NCBI GenBank assembly: GCA_900542195.1
Contig: UQNA01000005.1
Coordinates: 1-64,000, forward strand
DNA length: 64,000 nt
Direction of reading: 5' to 3'
DNA from: an uncultured Sutterella sp.
GTDB taxonomy: Bacteria > Pseudomonadota > Gammaproteobacteria > Burkholderiales > Burkholderiaceae_F
The translations under genes and the position numbers were made by a program. Under the pieces are notes generated by a model that worked only from the letters and a program-made list of their open reading frames with translations, did no database searches and was not told the origin of the DNA. Below, piece by piece: positions 56,556 through 64,000 of the stretch (the first letter of the stretch is position 1; every line of letters begins with the position of its first letter).

Positions 56556-56922
56556 AACATTGCTGATTGTCGCCGGCCTGGCCGCTTCGTGTATTGCCGG
56601 ATATCATGTTGGCCAACAAAAAATGGAGCTGCAGTGGACCCAAGAACGTGAGTTAATGCTGCAAAGCCAACTTTCACGTCTACAGGAAAAGGATCGTGAA
56701 CTTGCAAAACTACAAACTACTATTACTACTCTTAATGACACTGCTCTCCGGGTGCGCGAGCGAGACGCCCAGATACAGCGAAAATTACAGTCCGAACTTG
56801 GAAACTGTAGTAGATTTAAATCAGCACTGGAGCTCTCTTCAGCAGCTCTTAGCCGATGTGCAGAACGCGCAGTCAGCGATAGAAAGCTCATTGAACGCTG
56901 CGCAATCCAATTAAGGAGATAA
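56548..56922 (+). CDS. Inner-membrane spanin, Rz-like
   Basis: 124 aa from ATG 56548 (MVRTLLIVAGLAASCIAGYH), an N-terminal signal-anchor, then a long coiled coil (QQKMELQWTQERELMLQSQL, KDRELAKLQTTITTLNDTAL). This is the i-spanin plan. The o-spanin gene is nested inside it in another frame. The two bridge inner and outer membranes and fuse them at lysis. Confidence 0.85.
   Translation: MVRTLLIVAGLAASCIAGYHVGQQKMELQWTQERELMLQSQLSRLQEKDRELAKLQTTITTLNDTALRVRERDAQIQRKLQSELGNCSRFKSALELSSAALSRCAERAVSDRKLIERCAIQLRR
56696..56914 (+). CDS. Outer-membrane lipoprotein spanin, Rz1-like, nested in Rz
   Basis: 72 aa, GTG start preceded by CAGGAAAAGGATC. A lipoprotein signal (MNLQNYKLLLLLLMTLLSGC) with lipobox LLSGC places the mature N-terminus at Cys20. 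Located entirely within the Rz frame, the classic embedded Rz/Rz1 layout. Confidence 0.87.
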   Translation: MNLQNYKLLLLLLMTLLSGCASETPRYSENYSPNLETVVDLNQHWSSLQQLLADVQNAQSAIESSLNAAQSN

Positions 56923-56924
56923 AG

Positions 56925-57095
56925 ATGGACATTCAATTGAACGATTCTGAGCGTACTCGCTGCGAAGTTTGGACGCGCGTGATGGGATACCATCGTCCGA
57001 TCTCTTCATTCAATATTGGGAAACGGGGGGAAGTTGCCGAAAGAAAATATTTTTCAGCCGAAAAAGCAAAAAATGGAGCTAAAAAAGAGTTTTAA
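56925..57095 (+). CDS. NrdD C-terminal-like small protein (glycyl-radical/zinc-region domain)
   Basis: 56 aa: RTRCEVWTRVMGYHRPISSF, then NIGKRGEVAERKYF. This matches the C-terminal segment of class III (anaerobic) ribonucleotide reductase, including the RVxGY...FNxGKxxE block with the radical-site-like Gly; the large catalytic part is absent. AAGGAGATAAAG precedes the ATG. Short proteins of this kind occur in prophages near lysis genes. Activity as a reductase alone is impossible; a cofactor-like or other role is unknown. Confidence 0.75.
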   Translation: MDIQLNDSERTRCEVWTRVMGYHRPISSFNIGKRGEVAERKYFSAEKAKNGAKKEF

Positions 57096-57120
57096 TTTTT
57101 ATTGTTTATTGAATTAAAAC
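57089..57120 (+). terminator. A/T-rich inverted repeat after the last phage gene
   Basis: GTTTTAATT/AATTAAAAC 9-bp arms around a T-rich loop. Weakly terminator-like; it closes the phage transcript before the right attachment site. Confidence 0.45.
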
Positions 57121-57295
57121 AAAATTAGTGTGCCGTCCACTTGCACCAAGCACCAAATCAACCCCGAACTTACTGGCTTTCTTGTGTTTTTAGAAACACA
57201 CAATGGCACTTTTTTATTTAACCCCTTGAGATTATTAAAAAATAATTTCAAAAGAATCAATTTTGATTTTGTAGTAGAATTACGGCTCTTCAAAA

Positions 57296-57379
57296 GCGAG
57301 TGTGGCGAAATTGGTAGACGCGCTAGATTTAGGTTCTAGTGTCTTAGACGTGTCGGTTCGAGTCCGACCTCTCGCACCA
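57296..57379 (+). tRNA. tRNA-Leu (anticodon TAG), at prophage right end
   Basis: 84 nt. Anticodon stem CTAGA/TCTAG with loop TTTAGGT gives TAG. Acceptor GCGAGTG pairs with CTCTCGC except for one T-T mismatch at position 6-67. T-arm GTCGG/CCGAC, encoded CCA. The upstream promoter-like sequence resembles that of the decayed left copy. It is the only intact tRNA-Leu(TAG) in the window. Confidence 0.93.
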
Positions 57380-57380
57380 A
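57345..57380 (+). other. attR core (direct repeat with attL)
   Basis: Same 36-bp core as 18522-18557 with one mismatch (C at 57365, G at 18542). Excision between the cores would release a circle of about 38.8 kb. Confidence 0.9.
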
Positions 57381-57655
57381 CCAATTCTTTCATATCCTTT
57401 GCTACTCAGGGCGTAAAAATCTTCTCTTATATGGCAAGTAAGTCAAAGCTTAGATTGCATTTTTGAAGTGAGTAATGCTCATCCATAAACTATAACCCCA
57501 AGCACACTGGGAAACCTTTCTCCTTCTCAAAAGACAATTGAACTCTTACCTTTTCGTTTCTGCTGATTTCCGTCTTATTATTGAGGAAGAATTTTGGAAC
57601 CATAATCGAACACAACACAGGCCAAAACGTAAGCTTGCTGAAAACCAATATTGTT

Positions 57656-59221
57656 ATGTCCCAATTAGATTTTGATGCTCCCCTTTCACAGTACTTTTTT
57701 GAAGATGTCTCGGAACACCTTAAGTCCAACGAAATATACAACCTAGATGACTTAATGGACTTAATTTATATCAATGACAATAATTGGTGGAAATCCGTCC
57801 ATCTTGAAAAGGAAACGGCGAATGGAATCCTTAAATGGTTGTATGACCATCGGCTAGAAGGAGTAGAGCTTCCGGATTCTGTTTTAAAAAAGGCCATTGA
57901 ACTTACCAAGCCTTACTACGGACATAAAATCGGTGTTGTAGCAGGAGCCCAATTTACTGAAGTCGTTAATCCTGAAACTCACTTCAAAAAAGTTCCGCAA
58001 CGCGCTGGATTCATGCACTCCGAGCGCTCACAAATTGTTCCTCTCGAATCTTTTAAGGTGCCTGATCTTTTTAACGGAAGAGAAGGAACAAACCGCGGAG
58101 ACAAAGCCAACTGTCAACTTAGTGCTGAAGATGACCTACAGGCCATTCATTCTTGGTTGAAAGCAAGAGGAAAAAATCAAAATACTCAAGCTGCTTATAA
58201 AAAAGAAGCCGAAAGATTTCTTCTTTGGGCCATTATCGAAAAAAGAACCGCCCTCTCCTCCCTTACCTTGGAAGACTGCGCCGAATACTTAACTTGGTTA
58301 GAAATGCTTGGACGCTCAAGCGATGAAACGTGGGGTGCCCGCTGGAACCAGCCTCAAAGTACCTGGCTCGGACCAAAGAATACAACTCGATCTTCCGGAG
58401 CTTGGCGCCCTTTTAGCTCGGCTTTGTCTTATTCCAGCAGAAAAATTGCTATGACCGTTGTGCGTCAGCTTTTTTCCTTCTTGCAAAAGACGGGATACCT
58501 GAAAATGAATCCTTTCGATCAGATATCGCCCAAAATACCTCTCCTTCCCGGGGAAGGAAAGCCAAAAGAATACGCTGATCGATCTTTATCTAAAGAGCAA
58601 TGGGACGAAATCCTTGCTTATCTTGAGGCGATGCCCGAGTCCATTCAAAAGGCAAGGTTAAAAGTTATTCTGCTTCTAGGAAAAGGTCTGGGCATGCGCT
58701 GCAGCGAAATGATTAATGCCCGCTCTTCATGGATTGCAGCTCGCAACATCGGCGGCAGCAGCGTGATGTTTATTACCGTTATTGGAAAAGGTGACAAAGA
58801 AAGACGCCTTCCTTTATCCAATGAACAAGTAAAAATGATTTCCGATTACTTAGAACTCCGCAATCTTCCGCCATTGGGAGATGAAGCCGGTTCTCAATCC
58901 CTGCTTCTGGCTTCTATGAGGAAATCTAAAAAGAATTTAGAAGGCGGCGTAACCCGTTCAGGTCTTTACGTCATCCTTTCTAATTTCTTAGGCGATGTCG
59001 CTGACCATATTAAAAAGGAACGTCCATTGGACGCTGCCAAACTACGCACCAGCTCCACTCACTGGCTCAGACACACCTTTGCGGTAACAAGTTTGGAAGT
59101 CATGCCGGTCAACGTCGTACAAACGGCTCTTGGGCATGCTTCGGTCGGCACAACTAGTAAATACATCATTCCGGATGAACAGACTATCGTAGAGGCTCTG
59201 AAGAAGAAACCTGATTTATGA
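57656..59221 (+). CDS. Tyrosine recombinase/integrase-family protein outside the prophage
   Basis: 521 aa from ATG 57656 (MSQLDFDAPLSQYFFEDVSE); the upstream frame has no start site. An N-terminal region of about 150 residues resembles the DUF3701-type extension of some betaproteobacterial integrases. It is followed by a SAM-like domain (near 175-260) and the catalytic domain. The latter has Arg in LGMRCSEM, HWLRHTF (HxxR) and GHASVGTTSKY with the C-terminal Tyr. Lies 276 bp beyond attR, so it is host or an older mobile element's remnant, not this phage's integrase. Confidence 0.85.
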   Translation: MSQLDFDAPLSQYFFEDVSEHLKSNEIYNLDDLMDLIYINDNNWWKSVHLEKETANGILKWLYDHRLEGVELPDSVLKKAIELTKPYYGHKIGVVAGAQFTEVVNPETHFKKVPQRAGFMHSERSQIVPLESFKVPDLFNGREGTNRGDKANCQLSAEDDLQAIHSWLKARGKNQNTQAAYKKEAERFLLWAIIEKRTALSSLTLEDCAEYLTWLEMLGRSSDETWGARWNQPQSTWLGPKNTTRSSGAWRPFSSALSYSSRKIAMTVVRQLFSFLQKTGYLKMNPFDQISPKIPLLPGEGKPKEYADRSLSKEQWDEILAYLEAMPESIQKARLKVILLLGKGLGMRCSEMINARSSWIAARNIGGSSVMFITVIGKGDKERRLPLSNEQVKMISDYLELRNLPPLGDEAGSQSLLLASMRKSKKNLEGGVTRSGLYVILSNFLGDVADHIKKERPLDAAKLRTSSTHWLRHTFAVTSLEVMPVNVVQTALGHASVGTTSKYIIPDEQTIVEALKKKPDL

Positions 59222-59225
59222 AAAA

Positions 59226-60263
59226 CTACCGTCTTTTTGGAAAGATATCTTTGTATTTAAATAACATATCCTGCGTCATCATCCTGGGATTCAAAGCAAT
59301 CTGCAGGTGGCGTCTGGTTGTATTCAGGTCATCCCAAAATGCATACAGCTTTTTGAGATTAACTGAAGACGCTATAGATTTTGTTTGATTTGTTCTTCTT
59401 AAGAAATAACGCGGTTGAAGTCCTTGAGAGACTAAAACCAGATCATTGCACCATCTTTGCAAAAGCGTAGTTAAAGGCACCAGAGAATATTCCGCTGAAG
59501 AAAGATCAATTATGCTGCGGGCATCCAAAGCAGGTCCTTTTGCCAGTAGGTCTAGAAGTTTTTCTTCTTTTTCCGGATCTAAACGCAGTTTCTGATCTTG
59601 CTCAAAATAAAGTAAAGGCATTCCGCCAAGCTTGGCTAGTTCCTCAACTGGATTTTCGACTCCCTTTTCTTTTAAAAATTGAACTCCTTGCTCCTGTGTC
59701 GGAGGTGCAACTCGCACAAGCTGGCATCTTGATCGAATTGTCGGCAGCATCCTATCCAAGTTATCTGATACCAGAATAAAAACCATGCTTGGAGGCGGTT
59801 CTTCCAGAGTTTTAAGAAGAGCTGAACTTTGATCAGCCATCATGGTATCAGCCGGATAAACCAAAACAACTCTTCGGCCTCCTCGGTGAGAGCTGATTCC
59901 GATAAAGTCGCTTAATGCACGGATCTGTTCGATAGAAATAGTTCTGGATATAGTTTTCTTGCCCGTGACCGGCTTAGCTTCTTTTTGCCATGGCAACGGA
60001 TGGATCGCTTCCTCCGCTTCTGAGAGAAGCAGTTTGAAATCAGGGTGGTTACCCGCTTCAATTAACTTACATTCTGCACATTGCCCGCAGGCATGCCCGT
60101 CTACTGGAGAAGTACATAAGATTAATTTAGCAAAGGCTTCTCCAAGTTCATACGTACCACTGCCTCTGGGACCGTGAATAAGAATCGAACTTGGGAGCTT
60201 CTTTGTGAAGGACTCCAATAACTCTGCAGGCTTCTGGAGCCAGGGATAAGGAGCTAGCCCCAT
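59226..60263 (-). CDS. holB: DNA polymerase III delta' subunit
   Basis: 345-aa clamp-loader subunit. A P-loop-like GPRGSGTYELGEAF lacks the Lys, as usual for delta', followed by a zinc ligand set (CGQCAEC) and the TMMADQSSALLKTLEEPPPS and SRC motifs. Overlaps tmk by 10 bp; tmk-holB is a widespread pair. Terminates 5 bp from the convergent recombinase gene. Confidence 0.92.
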   Translation of the reverse strand: MGLAPYPWLQKPAELLESFTKKLPSSILIHGPRGSGTYELGEAFAKLILCTSPVDGHACGQCAECKLIEAGNHPDFKLLLSEAEEAIHPLPWQKEAKPVTGKKTISRTISIEQIRALSDFIGISSHRGGRRVVLVYPADTMMADQSSALLKTLEEPPPSMVFILVSDNLDRMLPTIRSRCQLVRVAPPTQEQGVQFLKEKGVENPVEELAKLGGMPLLYFEQDQKLRLDPEKEEKLLDLLAKGPALDARSIIDLSSAEYSLVPLTTLLQRWCNDLVLVSQGLQPRYFLRRTNQTKSIASSVNLKKLYAFWDDLNTTRRHLQIALNPRMMTQDMLFKYKDIFPKRR

Positions 60264-60868
60264 TTAGAAAACTCCTCTTTTAAGAAAGCACTTATCTCTT
60301 CTTTTGGTTGAGAAGAATCAATAACTAAAAATCTTTCCGGTTCTTTTCTTGCCAGAGTCAGGTAGCCCTCACGGACCCTTCTATGAAAGTCTTTCTCTTC
60401 AGCTTCAAAACGATCAAGTTTTCTTTGAAGTCTTGCTGCGGCAATTTCGGTGTCGATATCGAACAAAACTGTTCTGTCGGGAGAAATATCTGAATGAACA
60501 AAGTTAGCTAACAAATCCACCCATTCTTTGGGCTGATTGCGCCCATAGGCCTGATAAGCATAAGAAGCATCGGTAAAGCGATCACATAGAACCCATTTCC
60601 CTTCAGCAATTGCCGGCTTAACGACCTTGTCTAAATTCTCTTGACGAGAGGCAAACATCAGAAGCATTTCGCACTTCGGAGACATTTCATCGTGCAGAAG
60701 GATTTCTCTTATTTTTTCAGCCGTCGGAGTTCCGCCAGGCTCTCTCGTGATAACCAAGTCAATTCCTCTGTCTCGAATCGCTTGCGCTATCACATCGATT
60801 TGACTGCTTTTACCTGCGCCGTCCACGCCTTCTACTGTGATAAAACGTCCTCTTGGTTTTGCACTCAC
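60254..60868 (-). CDS. tmk: Thymidylate kinase
   Basis: 204 aa. dTMP to dTDP. P-loop VEGVDGAGKSSQ at residues 12-23; the DR-type motif TREPGGTPTAEKIRE; LCDRFTDASYAYQAYGR is the substrate-binding block. Starts 2 bp after mltG on the same strand. Confidence 0.96.
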   Translation of the reverse strand: MSAKPRGRFITVEGVDGAGKSSQIDVIAQAIRDRGIDLVITREPGGTPTAEKIREILLHDEMSPKCEMLLMFASRQENLDKVVKPAIAEGKWVLCDRFTDASYAYQAYGRNQPKEWVDLLANFVHSDISPDRTVLFDIDTEIAAARLQRKLDRFEAEEKDFHRRVREGYLTLARKEPERFLVIDSSQPKEEISAFLKEEFSKWG

Positions 60869-60870
60869 GA

Positions 60871-61887
60871 TTACTTTCCTTTGCTTCTTAAATATTTCTG
60901 TACGGCCGCATTATGCTCCCGTAAGGTTTGAGAAAAATAAGATTTTCCTTCACCTTTGGCCACAAAGTATAAATATTTGGTGTCCGCAGGGTGAGCAGCG
61001 GCCTCTAAAGAAGCCAAGCTCGGATTAGCAATAGGAGTTGGAGGGAGTCCCGGGTGAATATAAGTGTTGTAAGGATGATCGGCAGCTAAATGGGAGCGAA
61101 GGATCTTTCCTTGATAGTCTTTCGTTCCATAAATAACCGTCGGGTCTGTCTGCAACAGCATATTTTTCTTCAGACGATTATTAAACACGCTGGAGACCAA
61201 ATTTCTGTCCTCCGGATGCCCGGTTTCTTTTTCGATAATACTTGCAAGAATCAATAATTCATAAGGATTCTTTACCGCAATGGAAGGATCGCGAGAGTTC
61301 CAAACTTTTTTGAGTCTCTTTTGCTGTTCGTTATAAGATTGTTTGAGAATAGAATTTGCAGAAGAGCCTGCCGCAAATACAAATGTATCCGGCGCAAACT
61401 GACCTTCAGGATGTGTATTTTCAGGTGCCCCGACCACCTTCATTACATTCTCTATAGTAATCGGCTCAGAATTCTGTTCTAAGTTAGTATCAGAATTGAC
61501 CTTATCTACAATTTTCTTAGTTTCCGTTCCTTCAATGAAGGTGATCTTGCTCATAATTACCTTACCGCTTTTAAGATGAGCAATAATTTCATTAAGAGTC
61601 CAGCCTTTAGGAATCAGGTAACGCCCGACATGAATATTTTTATCTGCATCTAACAGCTTAAAAGCTAAAGCAGAAATGTCAGGATGCACATCAAGTCCTT
61701 CGGACTGCATTTCCCTCACAATGATTCTTGTGGTATCTCCCTTATGAACCTTTAAAACTAATTCTTGTTGTCCCTCCGGAAAAGGGACAATCCGATCCTG
61801 AACATACCAGTAACCATAGCAGACAGCGAGGGCTGCAGCAGCCGCGGCGGCAAGTGCAAAATACTTAATTATCTTGAGCAATGTCAT
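60871..61887 (-). CDS. mltG: Endolytic murein transglycosylase MltG
   Basis: 338-aa inner-membrane protein that cuts nascent glycan chains and sets their length. One N-terminal membrane helix (ALAAAAAAALAVCYGYWYV), then the YceG domain with LASIIEKETG (catalytic Glu) near residue 215 and LLQTDPTVIYGT near 245. First gene of mltG-tmk-holB. Confidence 0.95.
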   Translation of the reverse strand: MTLLKIIKYFALAAAAAAALAVCYGYWYVQDRIVPFPEGQQELVLKVHKGDTTRIIVREMQSEGLDVHPDISALAFKLLDADKNIHVGRYLIPKGWTLNEIIAHLKSGKVIMSKITFIEGTETKKIVDKVNSDTNLEQNSEPITIENVMKVVGAPENTHPEGQFAPDTFVFAAGSSANSILKQSYNEQQKRLKKVWNSRDPSIAVKNPYELLILASIIEKETGHPEDRNLVSSVFNNRLKKNMLLQTDPTVIYGTKDYQGKILRSHLAADHPYNTYIHPGLPPTPIANPSLASLEAAAHPADTKYLYFVAKGEGKSYFSQTLREHNAAVQKYLRSKGK

Positions 61888-62116
61888 CTCCTACAGTCTT
61901 TTTGTTCAGAAGTTCAAGTTTACCTATACAAGCACTTTCCGACTTTAGTTTTTGGAGCTAATAATTTTACTTATGAGATTGAATTCCGTTAAGGTCTTGA
62001 GCTTCTCATAACATTAGATACAATCTTTCAAACCTTTGTTGCCTAATTTGTTTAGCAATGCCCTTCAGTACACTGCTTGGAAGGTAACCTAGCAAAATCT
62101 AGAAATGGAGAAAATT
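61888..62116. promoter_or_regulatory. Divergent promoter region mltG/ygfZ
   Basis: About 229 bp of A/T-rich sequence between divergent starts. No reading frame of note and no clearly recognisable operator. Confidence 0.4.
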
Positions 62117-63031
62117 ATGACTATGTCTAGTTCTGATTTATGGACATTCAGCAATGAACCTAACTACCGTTTAGTCTCTGTCACCGGAGATGATGCTGAA
62201 TCGTTTCTTCAGGGCCAATTAACCCAAGACGTTCATCACTTTAAAGAAGACGAAGCAAAATGGACGGCCAGCTGCAATCATCAAGGCCGTGTAGCTTCTT
62301 CCTCTTTAATTTTCAGAATTCCCAACGGATTCGGTTTGATGATGCCTGTCTCGATTGCTGAGACAGAAGTTCAAAGACTCTCTAAGTTTATTCTTAGAAG
62401 TAAAGTCACTATCGCCATAGAGTCTGTTCCCATCACTTTCTTCGCAACAAAAGAACAAGACTCTGAAAAAATTTCCGTCTGCCCCGCTATTCCAGCAGAA
62501 CCGATGAAGGCCTACCGCGGAAAGTCAGTAATCGTAGTACGTCTTCCAAGCAAGGCAGCCGACGGCTTTTCCGCCAAGTTCGTAGCTTTTGGCAAACTGC
62601 CTGACATGATGGAATCGGGCAAGACCGAAGGAAATATGCTTCCTAAAGCACTCATGGAAGAAGGCGTAGCTTTGATTGACAAGGCTGAAAGCTTAGAGTG
62701 GCTTCCACAGTTCCTGAACTTGGATTTGATTGGTGCTATTTCCTTTAATAAAGGCTGCTATACCGGACAAGAAGTCGTTGCCAAGACTCAGCATCTCGGC
62801 CGTGTAAAACGCCGCATGCTCCTTGGTCAGGCTAACATCGAAAACGTTGATGAAGGGACTGAAGTTTTCATGATTAACGAACCGATGGGACGTGTTATCC
62901 AATGCGTTGGTAATACTTTCCTCTTCGTTATCAGGGCTGATTATCTTGACTCTGACTTCACCGTTAAAGGAGAATCCGTGAAGGTCATTGATTTCCCATA
63001 CACAGTTACCTTGCCTGAAAGCAAGATCTAG
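62117..63031 (+). CDS. ygfZ: YgfZ, folate-binding Fe-S cluster repair/tRNA modification factor
   Basis: 304 aa from ATG 62117, which follows ATGGAGAAAATT; the ATG at 62105 has a poorer site. The family-defining KGCYTGQEVVAK is near residues 211-222; QGQLTQDVHHF and CNHQGRV are in the N-terminal GcvT-like domain. Supports Fe-S enzymes such as MiaB. Monocistronic with a strong terminator. Confidence 0.95.
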   Translation: MTMSSSDLWTFSNEPNYRLVSVTGDDAESFLQGQLTQDVHHFKEDEAKWTASCNHQGRVASSSLIFRIPNGFGLMMPVSIAETEVQRLSKFILRSKVTIAIESVPITFFATKEQDSEKISVCPAIPAEPMKAYRGKSVIVVRLPSKAADGFSAKFVAFGKLPDMMESGKTEGNMLPKALMEEGVALIDKAESLEWLPQFLNLDLIGAISFNKGCYTGQEVVAKTQHLGRVKRRMLLGQANIENVDEGTEVFMINEPMGRVIQCVGNTFLFVIRADYLDSDFTVKGESVKVIDFPYTVTLPESKI

Positions 63032-63054
63032 CTCTTCATTGCTGTTTTAATACA

Positions 63055-63097
63055 AATCGGCTGCTCAACCTTAAGTCATTTGAGCAGCCGATTTTTT
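63055..63097 (+). terminator. Rho-independent terminator between ygfZ and feoC
   Basis: AATCGGCTGCTCAA/TTGAGCAGCCGATT 14-bp perfect stem (63055-63093) followed by a T-run. With A residues on the other side it probably also serves the convergent feo genes. Confidence 0.95.
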
Positions 63098-63120
63098 TGG
63101 AGGATTAATTCGAAACTCGG

Positions 63121-63369
63121 TTATTTATTCACAAATTTCACTACTCTAGGACCAATCCATTCGTAATGAAAACGTGCGTCATCTCCGCAAAAAGCGCATC
63201 CTGAACACTGAGCTTTTGTCGGCTCAACCTTCTTAACAAGTCCTTTTTGGATCCAACGATCCATCATGGCTTCAATAGCAGACTCATCAGACCCGAAGTG
63301 GAGGGAGAGTTCTTTCAGAGAAATCTGTCCCCGCTCCTGCACCAAGATTTTAAGTTCGCTTAATGTCAT
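63121..63369 (-). CDS. feoC: FeoC-like transcriptional regulator
   Basis: 82 aa. A winged-helix N-terminus (TLSELKILVQERGQISLKEL, FGSDESAIEAMMDRWIQKGL) and a cysteine cluster CSGCAFCGDD that could bind an Fe-S cluster or iron. Directly downstream of feoB (6-bp gap), the usual place for FeoC, which controls FeoB stability or feo expression. Confidence 0.88.
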   Translation of the reverse strand: MTLSELKILVQERGQISLKELSLHFGSDESAIEAMMDRWIQKGLVKKVEPTKAQCSGCAFCGDDARFHYEWIGPRVVKFVNK

Positions 63370-63375
63370 TAGCTT

Positions 63376-64000
63376 TTACTCCATCACCGGACCTTTACCT
63401 TCTTTACTTAGATAGGCAAAGATAAGAATGAACACTAAGCAGACTGCAGCGATACACACGGAAGAATAGACCGGATGATTGCCGAATCGGCCAATCTGAT
63501 AGATCAATGTGGCAGAGCCATAGCCCAGAGCTGAAGTCCAGAATGCTGCAAAGATGGTCCATTTAGCGCCAATTTCACGATACATTGCACCAATGGAAGC
63601 ACAGCATGGGATATAAAGAAGAACCATAACGAGATAAGCGAAAGCGCCTAAATCTCCGTCAAAAAGCTTCTTCATGTTGTGGATGGTACCAACGCCAACT
63701 TCTTGTTCTGCAGCTTGCTCATCAACGTCAGTCAGGTCTTTTTCTACATTGACGCCCAACGGATCAACTAAGAAATCACCAAGCTTGGAAAGATTTTCAG
63801 GAATAGTAGCAAAAGCTTCTTTTGTGGACTCCCAGATACTGAATTCTTTTTCCTCTTCCTCTACTGCAGGAGAAGGTTCTTTAACAGTGTTAACTTCATT
63901 GTCGTCACCTTGAGCAGAACGATTTCCCATGCCGGAATATAAAGAATCCAGTGTGCCGACTACAGCCTCTTTTGCGAGAATGCCTGTGAAGATACCCACG
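63376..64000 (-). CDS. feoB: Ferrous iron transport protein B, C-terminal part (5' end beyond window)
   Basis: The last 208 or so codons of FeoB; the frame is open to the right edge. GIFTGILAKEAVVGTLDSLY is the conserved core/gate segment near the end of the permease. A long charged insertion (about 60 residues rich in Glu, including EEEEKEFSIWESTKEAFATI) follows. Then come membrane helices (AYLVMVLLYIPCCASIGAMY with the conserved Cys pair). Imports Fe2+ driven by its N-terminal GTPase, outside this window. Confidence 0.93.
   Translation of the reverse strand, partial: VGIFTGILAKEAVVGTLDSLYSGMGNRSAQGDDNEVNTVKEPSPAVEEEEKEFSIWESTKEAFATIPENLSKLGDFLVDPLGVNVEKDLTDVDEQAAEQEVGVGTIHNMKKLFDGDLGAFAYLVMVLLYIPCCASIGAMYREIGAKWTIFAAFWTSALGYGSATLIYQIGRFGNHPVYSSVCIAAVCLVFILIFAYLSKEGKGPVME

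Overview
The window looks like a chromosome segment of a gut betaproteobacterium of the Sutterellaceae (Sutterella/Parasutterella type). This is inferred from the tig-clpP-clpX order, an ATP-dependent PEP carboxykinase, a TRAP transporter, AzlCD/EamA exporters, YgfZ, FeoB/FeoC and a CRISPR repeat of the type II-B kind. No rRNA or other decisive marker is present, so the genus is a guess.

Layout. (1) 1-18.4 kb is host chromosome: clpX (partial), clpP, tig, tRNA-Gln, a threonine-synthase-like enzyme, an MTA/SAH nucleosidase with a purine phosphoribosyltransferase, a DctPQM TRAP operon, a CRISPR array without cas genes (10.0-10.7 kb, with two degenerate repeats to its left), a thioesterase, pckA, azlCD, an EamA exporter, a DUF4332 protein, a Spy/CpxP-like protein and a Nudix hydrolase. 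(2) 18.5-57.4 kb is one complete-looking prophage of about 39 kb inserted at a tRNA-Leu gene. A decayed full-length tRNA-Leu copy marks the left end and an intact tRNA-Leu(TAG) the right end, and they share a ~36-bp att core. (3) 57.6-64 kb is host again: a second tyrosine recombinase, holB-tmk-mltG, ygfZ, feoC and feoB (partial).

The prophage reads left to right: a frameshifted Abi-like gene, integrase, a leftward early operon (excisionase, SSB and many small unknowns), a repressor/Cro switch, a rightward early operon (small membrane proteins, an SPFH/band-7 protein, a primase-helicase), a possible late regulator, HNH nuclease, terminase, an HK97-type head, and a Mu-type contractile tail and baseplate. 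Then come tail fibres, a tandem array of six small paralogous tail-fibre-locus genes carrying poly-G tracts, and a lysis cassette (holin, M15 endopeptidase, nested Rz/Rz1) followed by a 56-residue NrdD-like domain protein. It is a myovirus with an HK97-like head joined to a Mu-like tail.

The strongest leads are: the poly-G array at 52.8-55.2 kb, which looks like a phase-variable receptor-binding locus; a 16-bp operator found at four places in the phage control regions; the cas-less II-B-like CRISPR array with a candidate tracrRNA beside it; repeat clusters around the replication genes; and the decayed attL tRNA.
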